Assembly: GCF_000023105.1 (NCBI RefSeq) | Contig: NC_012669.1 | Span: 372,001 to 436,000 of the forward strand | DNA: 64,000 nt | Direction: 5' to 3' | Source of the DNA: Beutenbergia cavernae DSM 12333 | GTDB lineage: Bacteria > Actinomycetota > Actinomycetes > Actinomycetales > Beutenbergiaceae | Shown: piece after piece, positions 46,676 through 56,368 of the stretch | Layout of the letters: each line of letters begins with the position of its first letter | Numbering within the stretch: the first letter of the stretch is position 1 | Translations under genes and position numbers: made by a program | Notes under the pieces: model-generated | The model's database searches: none | The model's input: only the letters and a program-made list of their open reading frames with translations | What the model was told of the DNA's origin: nothing

Positions 46676-47689
46676 GTGAGCCAGCCGACCGCCCCAGGAC
46701 GCGGCCCGCTGCGCGTCGTGCGGCGTCGGCGGGGGCGCCCCGACGAGGTGTCGCAGCTCGAGGTCCAGGGGCCGGCCGAGGACCAGCGCGTCGCCGTCGT
46801 CATCCCCGCGAAGGACGAGTCGCAGCGCATCGCCGCGACGGTGCGCGCGGCTCGGGCGATCCCGCACGTCGACCTGGTTCTCGTGGTCGACGACGGCAGC
46901 GAGGACGACACCCAGCACGTGGCTCGGGCCGCCGGCGCCGTCGTCGTCCGGCACTCGCACAACCGCGGGAAGGCGTCGGCCATGGAGACGGGCGCCGCCG
47001 TCGTCGCGATGCGCGACGTCGAGGGCGGGCCGCCACGGCTCCTCCTGTTCATCGACGCCGACCTCGGCGAGACGGCCGTGAACACGGCGCCCCTGGTCCC
47101 GCCGGTGCTCGCCGGCCGCGCCGACCTCTCGGTCGCCGTGCTGCCGCGCCAGCCCGGGGCGGGCGGGCGCGGGATCGTCACCGGGCTGGCCCGGAGGGCG
47201 ATCCAGCGGGCGTCCGGGTGGAGCCCGAAGCAGCCGCTGTCGGGTCAGCGGTGCCTCACACGTGAGGCGTTCGAGGCGGCGACGCCGCTGGCCCGCGGCT
47301 GGGGCGTCGAGACGGGGATGACCCTCGACTTGCTCGCGCAGGGCTTCAGGATCGTCGAGGTCCCGTGCGACCTGCGCCACCGGCCGAGCGGAAACGACCT
47401 CGCGGGCCAGATGCACCGGGCCGCCCAGTACCGCGACATCGCGTACGCGATCGGGATGCGCCGCATGCGCACGTTCGGACGCCGCCCGCCGGCGTCCGAG
47501 GTCCGCCCCGCCCTGCCCGGCTCGACCCCGGACCCGGTGGATGCGGGGGACGTCGAGGGGACGACGGCGCCGGGCGGCTCGGGAGCGCGGCCGGCGGACG
47601 GCCCGGATCGTGCCTCGGGCGACGCCTCGGGCCAGACCCCGTCCGACGCCCCGGGCGACGTCCGCAAGGATCAGGCCGAGGAGTCCTGA
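46676..47689 (+). CDS. Glycosyltransferase family 2
   Basis: A 337-residue GT-A enzyme transferring sugar from a nucleotide donor. [18 protein letters not shown] and [10 protein letters not shown] are the GT2 start, and IDADLGETA provides the metal-binding D-x-[18 protein letters not shown] is the acceptor-side segment, followed by a basic, Pro-rich tail. It resembles glucosyl-3-phosphoglycerate synthases and dolichol-phosphate mannosyltransferases, but lacks membrane helices. The GTG start lies 6 bases after TAGGGT (46664-46669). Its 3' end overlaps the convergent membrane-protein gene by 19 bp. Confidence 0.85.
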   Translation: MSQPTAPGRGPLRVVRRRRGRPDEVSQLEVQGPAEDQRVAVVIPAKDESQRIAATVRAARAIPHVDLVLVVDDGSEDDTQHVARAAGAVVVRHSHNRGKASAMETGAAVVAMRDVEGGPPRLLLFIDADLGETAVNTAPLVPPVLAGRADLSVAVLPRQPGAGGRGIVTGLARRAIQRASGWSPKQPLSGQRCLTREAFEAATPLARGWGVETGMTLDLLAQGFRIVEVPCDLRHRPSGNDLAGQMHRAAQYRDIAYAIGMRRMRTFGRRPPASEVRPALPGSTPDPVDAGDVEGTTAPGGSGARPADGPDRASGDASGQTPSDAPGDVRKDQAEES

Positions 47690-50055
47690 GGCTCGACCAG
47701 CAGCGGCGCGTCGACCGGCACCGCCGGTGGTGACAGCGTGAGCATCCAGCTGGCGCACGCGGCGAGCAGCAGCGGCACCGCCACGGAGATCCCGATCGCG
47801 GGGATCGCGATGCCCGAGTCGTTGACGACGAACCCGATGCCCATGGCCACGGCCATCGCGACGAGCCCGGGCCGCAGCATCGGCGACGCCTGCCCCATCT
47901 GCGAGATCGGGGCGCCGGCCGAGAGCCAGTCGAACTTGCCGCCGCCCGGCGAGAGGATCGCGATCTTCACGGGCCTGGCCAGCACGAACACGACGAGCGC
48001 GACGCCGGCGATCGCCAGCAGCGTGAGCGGCCGGTTGTTCGCGAGGATGCGCAGGTTGGCCTCCAGCTTGCGGAACACGACGTCCCACAGACCGCCGTCG
48101 AGCACGGTGTCGATGAACCGCCCGAGGTGGGTGCGGTCGTCGGCCGGCCGCAGCCAGTCCACGAACGCGAACAGGACGGTCACGGCAGCCGCGCCGCCGA
48201 GGACGACGGCGATCCGTTTCCACGTCAGCCGCACCCCGGCGGCCATGAGCGCGAGGATCGTGAACGCCGGGACGAGCGCCGGCGGTCCGCCGAAGTCGGC
48301 GCCGATGCCGGGAGCGCCGTCGAGCACCGTCGCGACGATGCCGATCCCGGCCACGACGGCGGCGGCGAGGAGCCGCCGTCCGGCCCGCACGAGCGGGTTG
48401 GTGACGGCGACGACGACGAGGATCGTCGACACCGTGAACAGCGCGAACGCGGTGTTGTTGAAGCCGTAGAAGCGCCCGGCGACGAGCGTCGGCACCCCCA
48501 TGACCGCGGAGATCTGCAGCCGTGCCCCGGTGAGGACGTCGAGGGCGAGCACGGCGGCGGTGATGCCGGCCACCACGGCGAGCGGGCCGAGCACCCAGTC
48601 ACGCCACGGGCGCAGGAGCGCGACGGCGACGATCGCGGCGTCCCACACGATGATCGCGACGGCGAGGCCGAGCGCGGGTGGGTCGACGCGCCACCAGGGC
48701 AGCAGGTTCGCGAGGAAGGACGCGACGGGCAGGGCGCCGATCGCGAGCGACACGATGCGGAGCGAGAGCAGGACGCGGCGGCGCTGCGCGGCGAGGCCAC
48801 GGCGCAGGCCCTTGCCGCGCAGCACCGACAGCCGCCGGTCGAGAAACTCGCGGATCCGGAACGCGGCGGGCCGTTTGAGGCCGATCGCGACGGCGGCGTA
48901 GAGGGCGATGTTGCCGACGACGAGGAACAGGTAGAACGGCGCGACGATCGGCCGGACGGCCTGCGCGTGGACGTCCTGGTCGAGCACCGCGTCGAGGCGT
49001 CCCTCGGCGCTCGCCGGTCCGTCGGTCGCGCGCATCGGGGAGCCGACAAGCGTCCCGGTCGGCACGAACTCACCGAGGTCGAGGGCGCTGACGAGGCCGG
49101 GCAGGAGGTCGGTGGTCTGGACGTACCCCGTCTGCCGGGTCGAGGTGGTCACGAGGAGGCTCTCGCCGAACGGCGTGGACCCGTCGGTGAGGCCCGGCCC
49201 GGTCGCCGCGAGCAGGCGCAGCCCCGGGGCGGAACCGGAGTCGGCGAGCGAGGCGAGGATCACCGTCGCGTCCGGAGCCTGCTCCTGCACGGCCGCGAGG
49301 ACGGCGGCGATGCGCCGCTCGACGACGTCGACCTGCGCGGTGCGTGCCTCCTCCGGCGTCGTCGGGGCGGTCGGGGCCGGAGGGTTCGGGAGCGACGCGT
49401 TCGAGAGGTCCCGCACGGTGCCGGCGTCGACGACGACGAGCGCCGACGTCGTCAGGGCTGCCGTGACCTGGGCCTCGAGGCCGACCGGCGTGGGAGCGCG
49501 CCGCAACGACGTCCCCTGCACGGCACCGTCGGAGTCCGCGAGGGCGATCGCCGCGCCGGGCCCGATCGACGTCGCGGGCACCTCGGCCTCGCTGACGGCG
49601 TTGCCCAGCGTGCCGAGCCGGGCGCCGTACCCGGTCTCCTCGGCGGCGGCGACGTAGTCCGGCCACCCGGGGACCGCCCCGGCGACCGGTTCGGCGAGCG
49701 TGCGGCACCGCCCGGACTCGTCGGCGGCACGAGCACCGGACGAGACGGCGAGCCAGCCGTCGGCGGGGCACGTGGCCGTCCGGATGCTGCGGACCACCGC
49801 CGACCCCAGCGACGCGCGCTGCGCGAGATCCCACAGCGCGGGGGTCTCCGGGCTGACGTCGCTCCATGACAGGCCGCCCACCCCCACCAGCACGACCTGC
49901 TCGCCAGGCTGCCCGGCCGTCTCCGCCCGCGCCGGGGAGGCGCTCGCGAACACGGTGAGCGAGGCAGCGAGCACCGTCACGAGTGCCGCGAGCAGGGCGA
50001 CGACGGCGCCCCGTCGGGCGGTCGCGGCAGGTCGCGCAGGGCTGGTCGGCGGCAC
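47671..50055 (-). CDS. Large membrane protein with alkaline-phosphatase-like ectodomain
   Basis: A 794-residue protein. A signal or first membrane helix (about 16-45) leads to a 330-residue outside domain starting VVLVGVGGLSWSDVSPETP, with CPADGWLAVSSGARA, like the alkaline-phosphatase/sulfatase superfamily. Then come about ten membrane helices (from PFYLFLVVGNIALYAAVAIGL to the C-terminus). Similar proteins are often found near pheA in actinobacteria. Catalytic metal ligands are not certain, so activity is unproven. GTG at 50055 is preferred since TACCCT (minus strand 50067-50062) lies 6 bases upstream (leaderless). Confidence 0.75.
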   Translation of the reverse strand: MPPTSPARPAATARRGAVVALLAALVTVLAASLTVFASASPARAETAGQPGEQVVLVGVGGLSWSDVSPETPALWDLAQRASLGSAVVRSIRTATCPADGWLAVSSGARAADESGRCRTLAEPVAGAVPGWPDYVAAAEETGYGARLGTLGNAVSEAEVPATSIGPGAAIALADSDGAVQGTSLRRAPTPVGLEAQVTAALTTSALVVVDAGTVRDLSNASLPNPPAPTAPTTPEEARTAQVDVVERRIAAVLAAVQEQAPDATVILASLADSGSAPGLRLLAATGPGLTDGSTPFGESLLVTTSTRQTGYVQTTDLLPGLVSALDLGEFVPTGTLVGSPMRATDGPASAEGRLDAVLDQDVHAQAVRPIVAPFYLFLVVGNIALYAAVAIGLKRPAAFRIREFLDRRLSVLRGKGLRRGLAAQRRRVLLSLRIVSLAIGALPVASFLANLLPWWRVDPPALGLAVAIIVWDAAIVAVALLRPWRDWVLGPLAVVAGITAAVLALDVLTGARLQISAVMGVPTLVAGRFYGFNNTAFALFTVSTILVVVAVTNPLVRAGRRLLAAAVVAGIGIVATVLDGAPGIGADFGGPPALVPAFTILALMAAGVRLTWKRIAVVLGGAAAVTVLFAFVDWLRPADDRTHLGRFIDTVLDGGLWDVVFRKLEANLRILANNRPLTLLAIAGVALVVFVLARPVKIAILSPGGGKFDWLSAGAPISQMGQASPMLRPGLVAMAVAMGIGFVVNDSGIAIPAIGISVAVPLLLAACASWMLTLSPPAVPVDAPLLVEPQDSSA

Positions 50056-50132
50056 CGGTCCAGGGTAGGGGAGCACTAGTGTCGGAAGCCGGACGGGGCG
50101 CGTGGGCCCTGGTCGGGAGACGAGGAGAAGCT

Positions 50133-51140
50133 GTGCAGGACGCCGCTGCGGGGTCGATCGCCGGCTCTGGCCGGCCGCGGTACGCCTACCTCGGGCCGCC
50201 CGGGACGTTCACTGAGGCGGCGCTGCACCAGGTGGCGTCGCCGGACACCGCCGACTTCCTGCCTCGCGGCGACGTGGTCGCCGCCGTCGACGCCGTCCGG
50301 ACCGGTGACGCCGACTTCGCCGTCGTGCCGATCGAGAACTCGGTCGAGGGCGGGGTCTCCGCGACGCTCGACACGCTGGCCGCGGGCGGCGGGCTCGTCG
50401 TCGTCGGCGAGGCGCTCGTGCCGATCAGCTTCGTGCTCGCGGCGCTGCCAGGGACGCGACTGTCCGACGTCCGCCGCATCTCCACGCACCCGCACGCGTG
50501 GGCGCAGTGCCGACGCTCGGTGGCGGCCCTCACGCCGGGCGCGGTGCACGTGCCGGCGACCTCCACGGCCGCGGCGGCGGCGCGGCTCGCCGAGGTCGCG
50601 GCCGAGCGGGCGGGCGTGCACGAGGCGGCGGAGGCGCTGGGCTTCGACGCCGTCCTCGTGGCGCCGCACTCGGCGCGGTCGTACGGGCTGGAGGTGCTCG
50701 CCGCCGACGTCGGGGACAACCCGTCGGCGGTGACGCGCTTCGTCGTCGTCGGCCGCCCGGGGCGCATCCCGCCGCGGACCGGCGCCGACAAGACCACGCT
50801 CATGGTGCAGCTCCCGGACAACGAGGCCGGTGCGCTCCTCACGATGCTCGAGCAGTTCGCGACGCGCGGCGTGAACCTGTCGCGGATCGAGTCCCGCCCG
50901 ATCGGCGACGAGCTCGGCCGGTACGCGTTCTCGATCGACGCCGAGGGGCACCTCGAGGACGAGCGGGTGGCGGCGACGCTCATGGGGCTGCACCGCGTCT
51001 GTCCCCTCGTGCTGTTCCTCGGGTCCTACCCGCGGGCCGACGGCGCGCGCACCCAGGTGCACCGCGGGACCTCCGACGCGGAGTTCGCCGCGGCGCGCGG
51101 CTGGGTCGAGGGTCTGCGCGGCGACGGCGCCCCCGCCTGA
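50133..51140 (+). CDS. pheA: Prephenate dehydratase
   Basis: A 335-residue enzyme making phenylpyruvate from prephenate for phenylalanine synthesis. AYLGPPGTFTEAAL and VVPIENSVEGGVS open the catalytic domain, and SAVTRFVVVG has the conserved Thr-Arg-Phe. A C-terminal ACT domain with GALLTMLEQFATRGVNLSRI and ESRPIGDELG binds phenylalanine for feedback control. No chorismate mutase part is present. GTG at 50133 with GAGGAGAAG. It is divergent from the membrane protein. Confidence 0.95.
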   Translation: MQDAAAGSIAGSGRPRYAYLGPPGTFTEAALHQVASPDTADFLPRGDVVAAVDAVRTGDADFAVVPIENSVEGGVSATLDTLAAGGGLVVVGEALVPISFVLAALPGTRLSDVRRISTHPHAWAQCRRSVAALTPGAVHVPATSTAAAAARLAEVAAERAGVHEAAEALGFDAVLVAPHSARSYGLEVLAADVGDNPSAVTRFVVVGRPGRIPPRTGADKTTLMVQLPDNEAGALLTMLEQFATRGVNLSRIESRPIGDELGRYAFSIDAEGHLEDERVAATLMGLHRVCPLVLFLGSYPRADGARTQVHRGTSDAEFAAARGWVEGLRGDGAPA

Positions 51141-51157
51141 CCCCCAGTAACCCCCTT

Positions 51158-51252
51158 CGCGAGAGGAAGTCTGCGCCACCGCGAGAGGAAGTCTGCGCGA
51201 CCGCGAGAGGATCACTGCGATCCTCTCGCGGTGGCGCAGACTTCCTCTCGCG
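51158..51252. terminator. 22-bp repeat array III forming a 34-bp stem
   Basis: Two CGCGAGAGG units (51158-51179 and 51180-51201) are followed by a partial third and then an inverted copy. 51180-51213 pairs with 51219-51252 over 34 bp with one mismatch and a 5-base loop (ACTGC). It lies exactly between the convergent pheA and lipid-kinase genes, so a bidirectional terminator is likely. The modules match arrays at 38.1 and 43.8 kb. Confidence 0.85.
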
Positions 51253-51267
51253 AACGGTGGGGCAGCC

Positions 51268-52392
51268 TCAGCCGCGGACGCGGACCCTGAGCCCGCCGGG
51301 CTGCACGCGGGTCCGGACGCCGATCGCCTCGCCCAGCAGATCGCCGTCGACCTGCACCTGCTCGGCCTGGTCCATGCGCACCTCGATGTCGGCGCCGCGG
51401 AAGAAGTCGATGCGCCCCGGGCTCGCCGCGAGCTGCCCGCGCACCCCGACCCCCTGCAGCACCACCTTCCCGAACAGCGACGCCCAGCCGATGAGTCCGC
51501 CGCGGGTGTCGATCGCGGCGACGTCGAGAAGCCCGTCGTCGATCTCCGCATCCGGGAGGAGCACGATCCCGCCGGGCAGGCGCCCGCAGTTCGCGAACAG
51601 CAGCGACCGCAGCTTCAGCTGGCGCGGCTCGGCGTCGCCGATCCTCATCTCCAACCGGATCTTGCGCCCGTGCAGGTGCCGGACCCCCGCCAGGAAGTAG
51701 GCCATCCAGCCCATCCGGGCCTTGAGGTCGTCGTCGGCCCCGGCCACCATCGCGGCGTCGAACCCGATCCCCGCCATGACGAGGAACAGGTGCTCCTCGC
51801 GGTCCGTGAGCACGTCGGGAGCGTCGGCGTCGTCGTCCTCCTCGTCCGGCGTCCGCAGCCGCACGGGCGTCAGCCAACCGAGGTCCACCGGCACGTCGCG
51901 CCCGGCCAGCGCCGTGCGGATGAGCGCGTCGGCGCCGTCGACGGGCAGGTCCAGGTTCCGGGCCAGCAGGTTCCCCGTCCCGGAGGGGAGCAGCCCCATG
52001 GGCGTGCCGGTCCCCGCGAGCGCCGTCGCGACGGCGCGGACGGTTCCGTCGCCGCCGGCCGCGACGACGACCGACGCTCCGGCGTCGAGCGCCGCCCGCG
52101 CCTGCCCGACACCCGGGTCCTCGACGGTGGTGCGGTACAGCAACGGCTCCGGCATGCCGAGCTCCGCGCTGATGGTGCGCGCCGCGTGCTCGATGCGCGC
52201 CGGGTCGTCGACCTTGACCGGGTTGATGACGAACGCCGCCGGCCCGATGTCGGCGCGCGGGTTCTCGGCCCGTGGCGCCGGACCCGGGGCGTCGCCGGCG
52301 GCGCGCAGGCGGCGCAGCGCGAGCACCCCGACGACGATCGCGGCGAGGGCCAGCACGATCGCCGCGAGCGCGACGATCTGCTCCCAGGCCAT
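51268..52392 (-). CDS. Diacylglycerol/lipid kinase family protein
   Basis: A 374-residue membrane-anchored lipid kinase. An N-terminal helix (VALAAIVLALAAIVVGVLAL) is followed by the DAGK catalytic domain: VINPVKVDD, AAGGDGTVRAVATAL and LPSGTGNLLARNLDLP. The C-terminal sandwich ends in QVQVDGDLLGE. The substrate could be diacylglycerol, sphingosine-like lipid or another polyisoprenoid. ATG at 52392 is 6 bases after TACGTT (minus strand 52404-52399): leaderless. Confidence 0.9.
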   Translation of the reverse strand: MAWEQIVALAAIVLALAAIVVGVLALRRLRAAGDAPGPAPRAENPRADIGPAAFVINPVKVDDPARIEHAARTISAELGMPEPLLYRTTVEDPGVGQARAALDAGASVVVAAGGDGTVRAVATALAGTGTPMGLLPSGTGNLLARNLDLPVDGADALIRTALAGRDVPVDLGWLTPVRLRTPDEEDDDADAPDVLTDREEHLFLVMAGIGFDAAMVAGADDDLKARMGWMAYFLAGVRHLHGRKIRLEMRIGDAEPRQLKLRSLLFANCGRLPGGIVLLPDAEIDDGLLDVAAIDTRGGLIGWASLFGKVVLQGVGVRGQLAASPGRIDFFRGADIEVRMDQAEQVQVDGDLLGEAIGVRTRVQPGGLRVRVRG

Positions 52393-52398
52393 GAGCAC

Positions 52399-52435
52399 AA
52401 CGTAGGCGAAAGGACACGACGGGGCCCGATACGCT
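52399..52435. promoter_or_regulatory. Two divergent leaderless promoters (lipid kinase / serS)
   Basis: Minus strand: TACGTT at 52404-52399, ATG 6 bases later at 52392. Plus strand: TACGCT at 52430-52435, GTG 7 bases later at 52443. Neither start has a ribosome-binding site. No clear -35 boxes. Confidence 0.5.
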
Positions 52436-52442
52436 CGGGCGG

Positions 52443-53714
52443 GTGATCGACCTCAAGGCTCTGCGCGAGAATCCCGACGTCGGCCGGGCCAGCCAGCGCT
52501 CTCGCGGCGAGGATCCCGAGCTCGTGGACCGGCTGCTCGACGCCGACGCCCGGCACCGTGCGTTGCTCACCTCGTTCGAGCAGCAGCGCGCGGAGCAGAA
52601 GGAGCTCTCGCGCGCCGTCGGGAAGGCCGCCCCGCAGGATCGCCCGGCCGTCCTGGCGCACGCGAAGTCGCGCGCGGAGCAGGTGAAGTCCGCGGAGGCC
52701 GACGCCGACCGGGCCAGGGCGGAGCTCGACGCGCTGCTCTCCCGGATGCCGAACATCGTGGCCGACGGCGTCCCACCGGGCGGCGAGGACGACTACGTGG
52801 TGCTGCGGCACGAGGGCACCCCGCGCGACTTCGCCGCGGAGGGCTTCACGCCGCGGGACCATCTCGAGCTGGGCGAACGGCTCCGCGCGATCGACACGGA
52901 GCGCGGCGCGAAGGTCTCGGGGGCGCGGTTCTTCTACCTCACCGGTCTCGGCGCCCGGCTCGAGCTCGCGCTCCTCAACGCGGCGATCGACAAGGCGCTC
53001 ACGGCAGGTTTCACGCCGGTCATCACGCCGACGCTCGTGAAGCCGGAGATCATGGCCGGCACGGGGTTCCTCGGTGCGCACGCCGAGGAGGTGTACCGGA
53101 TCGAGAAGGACGACCTGTATCTCGTGGGGACGAGCGAGGTGGCGCTCGCCGGCTATCACGCGAACGAGATCGTCGACCTCTCCGACGGCCCGCTGCGCTA
53201 CGCCGGCTGGAGCGCGTGCTACCGGCGCGAGGCCGGCTCGCACGGGAAGGACACGCGCGGCATCATCCGCGTGCACCAGTTCCACAAGGTGGAGATGTTC
53301 TCGTACGCGCGCCTCGAGGACGCCGCCGTCGAGCACGAACGGCTGCTCGCCTGGGAGGAGGAGCTGCTCCGCCTGGTCGAGCTCCCGTACCGCGTGATCG
53401 ACACGGCGGCCGGCGATCTCGGCTCGAGCGCCGCGCGGAAGTTCGACTGCGAGGCGTGGCTCCCGACGCAGGAGCGCTACCTCGAGCTGACGTCGACGTC
53501 GAACTGCACGTCGTTCCAGGCGCGGCGGCTCGGCACCCGGGAGCGCCTCGAGGACGGCTCGACCCGACCCGTCGCCACGCTCAACGGGACGCTCGCCACG
53601 ACCCGGTGGATCGTCACGATCCTGGAGAACCACCAGAACCCCGACGGGTCCGTGCGCGTCCCGGCCGGCCTGCAGCCGTATCTCGGCGGGCTGACGGAGC
53701 TGCGCGCCTCATGA
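52443..53714 (+). CDS. serS: Seryl-tRNA synthetase
   Basis: A 423-residue class II synthetase charging tRNA-Ser. The N-terminal antiparallel coiled-coil arm spans about 30-100. Motif 2 is [15 protein letters not shown], with [10 protein letters not shown] after it, and motif 3 contains [10 protein letters not shown] and GLQPYLGG. Length matches the bacterial enzyme. The GTG start appears leaderless. Its stop overlaps the following HAD gene by 4 bp (ATGA). Confidence 0.97.
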   Translation: MIDLKALRENPDVGRASQRSRGEDPELVDRLLDADARHRALLTSFEQQRAEQKELSRAVGKAAPQDRPAVLAHAKSRAEQVKSAEADADRARAELDALLSRMPNIVADGVPPGGEDDYVVLRHEGTPRDFAAEGFTPRDHLELGERLRAIDTERGAKVSGARFFYLTGLGARLELALLNAAIDKALTAGFTPVITPTLVKPEIMAGTGFLGAHAEEVYRIEKDDLYLVGTSEVALAGYHANEIVDLSDGPLRYAGWSACYRREAGSHGKDTRGIIRVHQFHKVEMFSYARLEDAAVEHERLLAWEEELLRLVELPYRVIDTAAGDLGSSAARKFDCEAWLPTQERYLELTSTSNCTSFQARRLGTRERLEDGSTRPVATLNGTLATTRWIVTILENHQNPDGSVRVPAGLQPYLGGLTELRAS

Positions 53715-54598
53715 GTGCGGAGCTCTCCGGGAAATCTGCCGACGCCGACGACGCCGCGGGTCGCCCGGTCTTCGACGCCGCCATGGTCACGTGGCCGGCG
53801 GGGCCGGACGCGCTGGTCGCCCTGGACATCGACGGCACGCTCCTCGGGCACGACGGCTCGATGAGCGTGGGCGTGCGGGACGCCGTCGCCGCGCTGCGGG
53901 AGGCGGGCACGCATCTCGTCCTCTCGACGGGCCGCTCCGTGCCGGCCGTGCTGCCGGTCGCGGAGGAGCTCGGGCTCGATCGCGGGTGGGCGGTGTGCTC
54001 GAACGGAGCCGTCACCATCACGCTCGACCCGGAGTCCGAGAAGGGGTACGAGTTCGCGGACCTCGTGACGTTCGACGCCGGGCCGGCCGTGCGGACGCTG
54101 CTCGCCGAGCAGCCGGGGGTGATCGTCGCCGTCGAGGACCTGGGCCGCGGGTTCAAGGTCTCCGCGCCGTTCCCGATGGGGGAGCTCGGCGGCGAGGTCG
54201 AGGTCGTGGACCTCGAGGAGATGCTCGCCGAGCCCGCGACGCGCGTGACGCTGCGCGCGCCGCAGCTCATGCCCGCGGACTTCGCGGACCTCGTCGACCG
54301 GGTCGGCCTGCACGGCGTCGCGTACGCCGTCGGCTGGACCGCGTGGCTCGACCTCACGCCCGACGGCGTCTCGAAGGCGAGCGCGCTCGAGCAGGTGCGA
54401 GGCTGGGCCGGCGTCGCGCCGGAGCGGACGCTCGCCGCCGGCGACGGCAACAACGACCGCGAGATGCTCCGCTGGGCGGGGCTCGGTGTGGCGATGGGCG
54501 GTGCCGACGCCGACACGGTCCTCGCCGCTGACGCGCGCACCGGGCCGGTGGAGGACGACGGCGTCGTGCCCGTCCTGCGCGCTCTCCTGCGAGCCTGA
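53711..54598 (+). CDS. Cof-type HAD hydrolase
   Basis: A 295-residue phosphatase of the HAD superfamily, Cof/type IIB. Motif I is [10 protein letters not shown], motif [10 protein letters not shown], motif III Lys in DGVSKASAL and motif [12 protein letters not shown]. These act on sugar phosphates or similar metabolites; the exact substrate is unknown. Start ATG overlaps the serS stop (ATGA), so the two are co-translated, a conserved pairing in many actinobacteria in my memory. Confidence 0.92.
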   Translation: MSAELSGKSADADDAAGRPVFDAAMVTWPAGPDALVALDIDGTLLGHDGSMSVGVRDAVAALREAGTHLVLSTGRSVPAVLPVAEELGLDRGWAVCSNGAVTITLDPESEKGYEFADLVTFDAGPAVRTLLAEQPGVIVAVEDLGRGFKVSAPFPMGELGGEVEVVDLEEMLAEPATRVTLRAPQLMPADFADLVDRVGLHGVAYAVGWTAWLDLTPDGVSKASALEQVRGWAGVAPERTLAAGDGNNDREMLRWAGLGVAMGGADADTVLAADARTGPVEDDGVVPVLRALLRA

Positions 54599-54664
54599 CG
54601 GCGTCGCGAGCGGACGCCGGCGCCGCTACTCTCGTCGGGTCGCACCGTCGCGACGGAGGTCATC

Positions 54665-56344
54665 ATGCCGACGACGCCGTACCCCTTCGATCTCGGGACG
54701 CACACGCGCCGCACCTCGACGTCGTCGCCGGAGGCGGCCCAGTGGTTCGACCGCGGCCTGGTCTGGAGCTACGCCTTCCACCACGAGGAGGCGGTGCGCT
54801 GCTTCGAGAGGGCGCTCCGAGCGGATCCGCGGTTCGCCCTCGCGCACTGGGGCATCGCGTACGCGATCGGCCCCAACTACAACCTCGCGTTCGACCTCTA
54901 CCCGCCCGAGGACCTGCCCGGCATGCTCGCCCGGGCAGCGGCCGAGCTGGCGCGGGCGCGTGAGCTCGCCGACGGCGCGCCGGAGGTCGAACGGGCGCTC
55001 ATCGAGGCCCTCAGCACCCGGTTCCCGACCGACCCGGCCGCGGACTTCGCGGCGTACAACCGGGCCTACGCGACGGCGATGGCGCGTGCGGCGGCGCTGC
55101 ACCCGGACGACCTCGACGTGATCGCGCTCCACGCCGACGCGCTGCTCAACGTCACCCCGTGGAAGCTGTGGTCGGTGGCCACCGGCGAGCCGGCGGAGGG
55201 GGCGAGCACGCTCGAGGCCAAGGCGCTGCTCGAGGATGCGCTGGCGCGACCCGGCGCGATGACCCATCCCGGGCTGCTGCACCTGTACGTGCACCTCATG
55301 GAGATGTCGCCCACCCCCGAGCTGGCGCTCCCCGCCGCTGACGCCCTGCGCCACCTGGTGCCGGACGCCGGGCACCTGTTGCACATGCCGACCCACATCG
55401 ACGTCCTCGTCGGCGACTACGAGAGCGTCATCGCCGGCAACACGGCAGCGATCGAGGCCGACGAGCGTTGGGTGGCCGCATCGGCGGCGTCTGGCGACGA
55501 GGCGCCCTTCTACGCGCTGTACCGCGCGCACGACCGGCACTTCCGCATCTACGGAGCGATGTTCGCTGGCCGGTTCGAGATCGCGCGGGCGACGGCGGAG
55601 GACCTGGAGGAGAGCGTCGCGCGTGAGCTGGTGCGCGATCCCGGCATGGCGGACTTCGTCGAAGGGTTCGCCGGCATGCGGCTGCACGTCCTCGTGCGCT
55701 TCGGCCGGTGGGACGAGCTGACGGCGCACCCGCTGCCCGCCGACCCTGACCTGTACTGCGTCACCACCGCCCTCACGCACTACGCGCGCGGCGTCGCCTT
55801 CGCCGCCCTCGGCCGGGTCGCCGAGGCCGAGGGCGAACGTGCGTCGTTCGTCGCCGCGTCGGCGCGCGTCCCCGAGTCGCGCTACCTCTTCAACAACACC
55901 TGCCGCGACATCCTCGCCGTCGCGTCGGCGATGCTCGACGGCGAGATCGCCTACCGCCGGGGCCACATCGAGGAGGCGTTCGCGCATCTGCGACGTGCGG
56001 TGGACCTCGACGACACGCTGCCCTACGACGAGCCGTGGGGGTGGATGCAGCCCGCCCGGCACGCCCTGGGCGCCCTGCTGCTCGAGCAGGGCCGGGTGGA
56101 CGAGGCCGCCGCCGTGTACGCGGCGGACCTCGGCCTCGACGCGACGCTCGGTCGCGCGTGCCGGCACCCGCGCAACGTGTGGAGCCTGCACGGCTACCAC
56201 GAGTGCCTGAGCCGCATGGCCGGGACCGACCCCGACCCCGACCGCGTCCAGGCCGCGACGGACGCCGGCCGGCAGCTCGCCCTGGCCACCGCCCGGACGG
56301 ACGTCCCGATCGAGGCGTCGTGCTTCTGCCGCACCGGGACGTGA
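54665..56344 (+). CDS. TPR-repeat protein
   Basis: A 559-residue soluble protein of helical tetratricopeptide-like repeats. The first is clear (AAQWFDRGLVWSYAFHHEEAVRCF is broken into two TPR helices, then ADPRFALAHWGIAYAIG). Others include HYARGVAFAALGRVAEAEGE and RHALGALLLEQGRVDEAAAV. There are unusual His-rich stretches (HPGLLHLYVHLMEMS, HLLHMPTHIDVL) and a C-terminal ASCFCR that could bind metal or haem; this is inference. No signal peptide. ATG with GGAGG. Probably monocistronic. Confidence 0.8.
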   Translation: MPTTPYPFDLGTHTRRTSTSSPEAAQWFDRGLVWSYAFHHEEAVRCFERALRADPRFALAHWGIAYAIGPNYNLAFDLYPPEDLPGMLARAAAELARARELADGAPEVERALIEALSTRFPTDPAADFAAYNRAYATAMARAAALHPDDLDVIALHADALLNVTPWKLWSVATGEPAEGASTLEAKALLEDALARPGAMTHPGLLHLYVHLMEMSPTPELALPAADALRHLVPDAGHLLHMPTHIDVLVGDYESVIAGNTAAIEADERWVAASAASGDEAPFYALYRAHDRHFRIYGAMFAGRFEIARATAEDLEESVARELVRDPGMADFVEGFAGMRLHVLVRFGRWDELTAHPLPADPDLYCVTTALTHYARGVAFAALGRVAEAEGERASFVAASARVPESRYLFNNTCRDILAVASAMLDGEIAYRRGHIEEAFAHLRRAVDLDDTLPYDEPWGWMQPARHALGALLLEQGRVDEAAAVYAADLGLDATLGRACRHPRNVWSLHGYHECLSRMAGTDPDPDRVQAATDAGRQLALATARTDVPIEASCFCRTGT

Positions 56345-56368
56345 GGTGGCCCGGACCGCGACGGCGTC

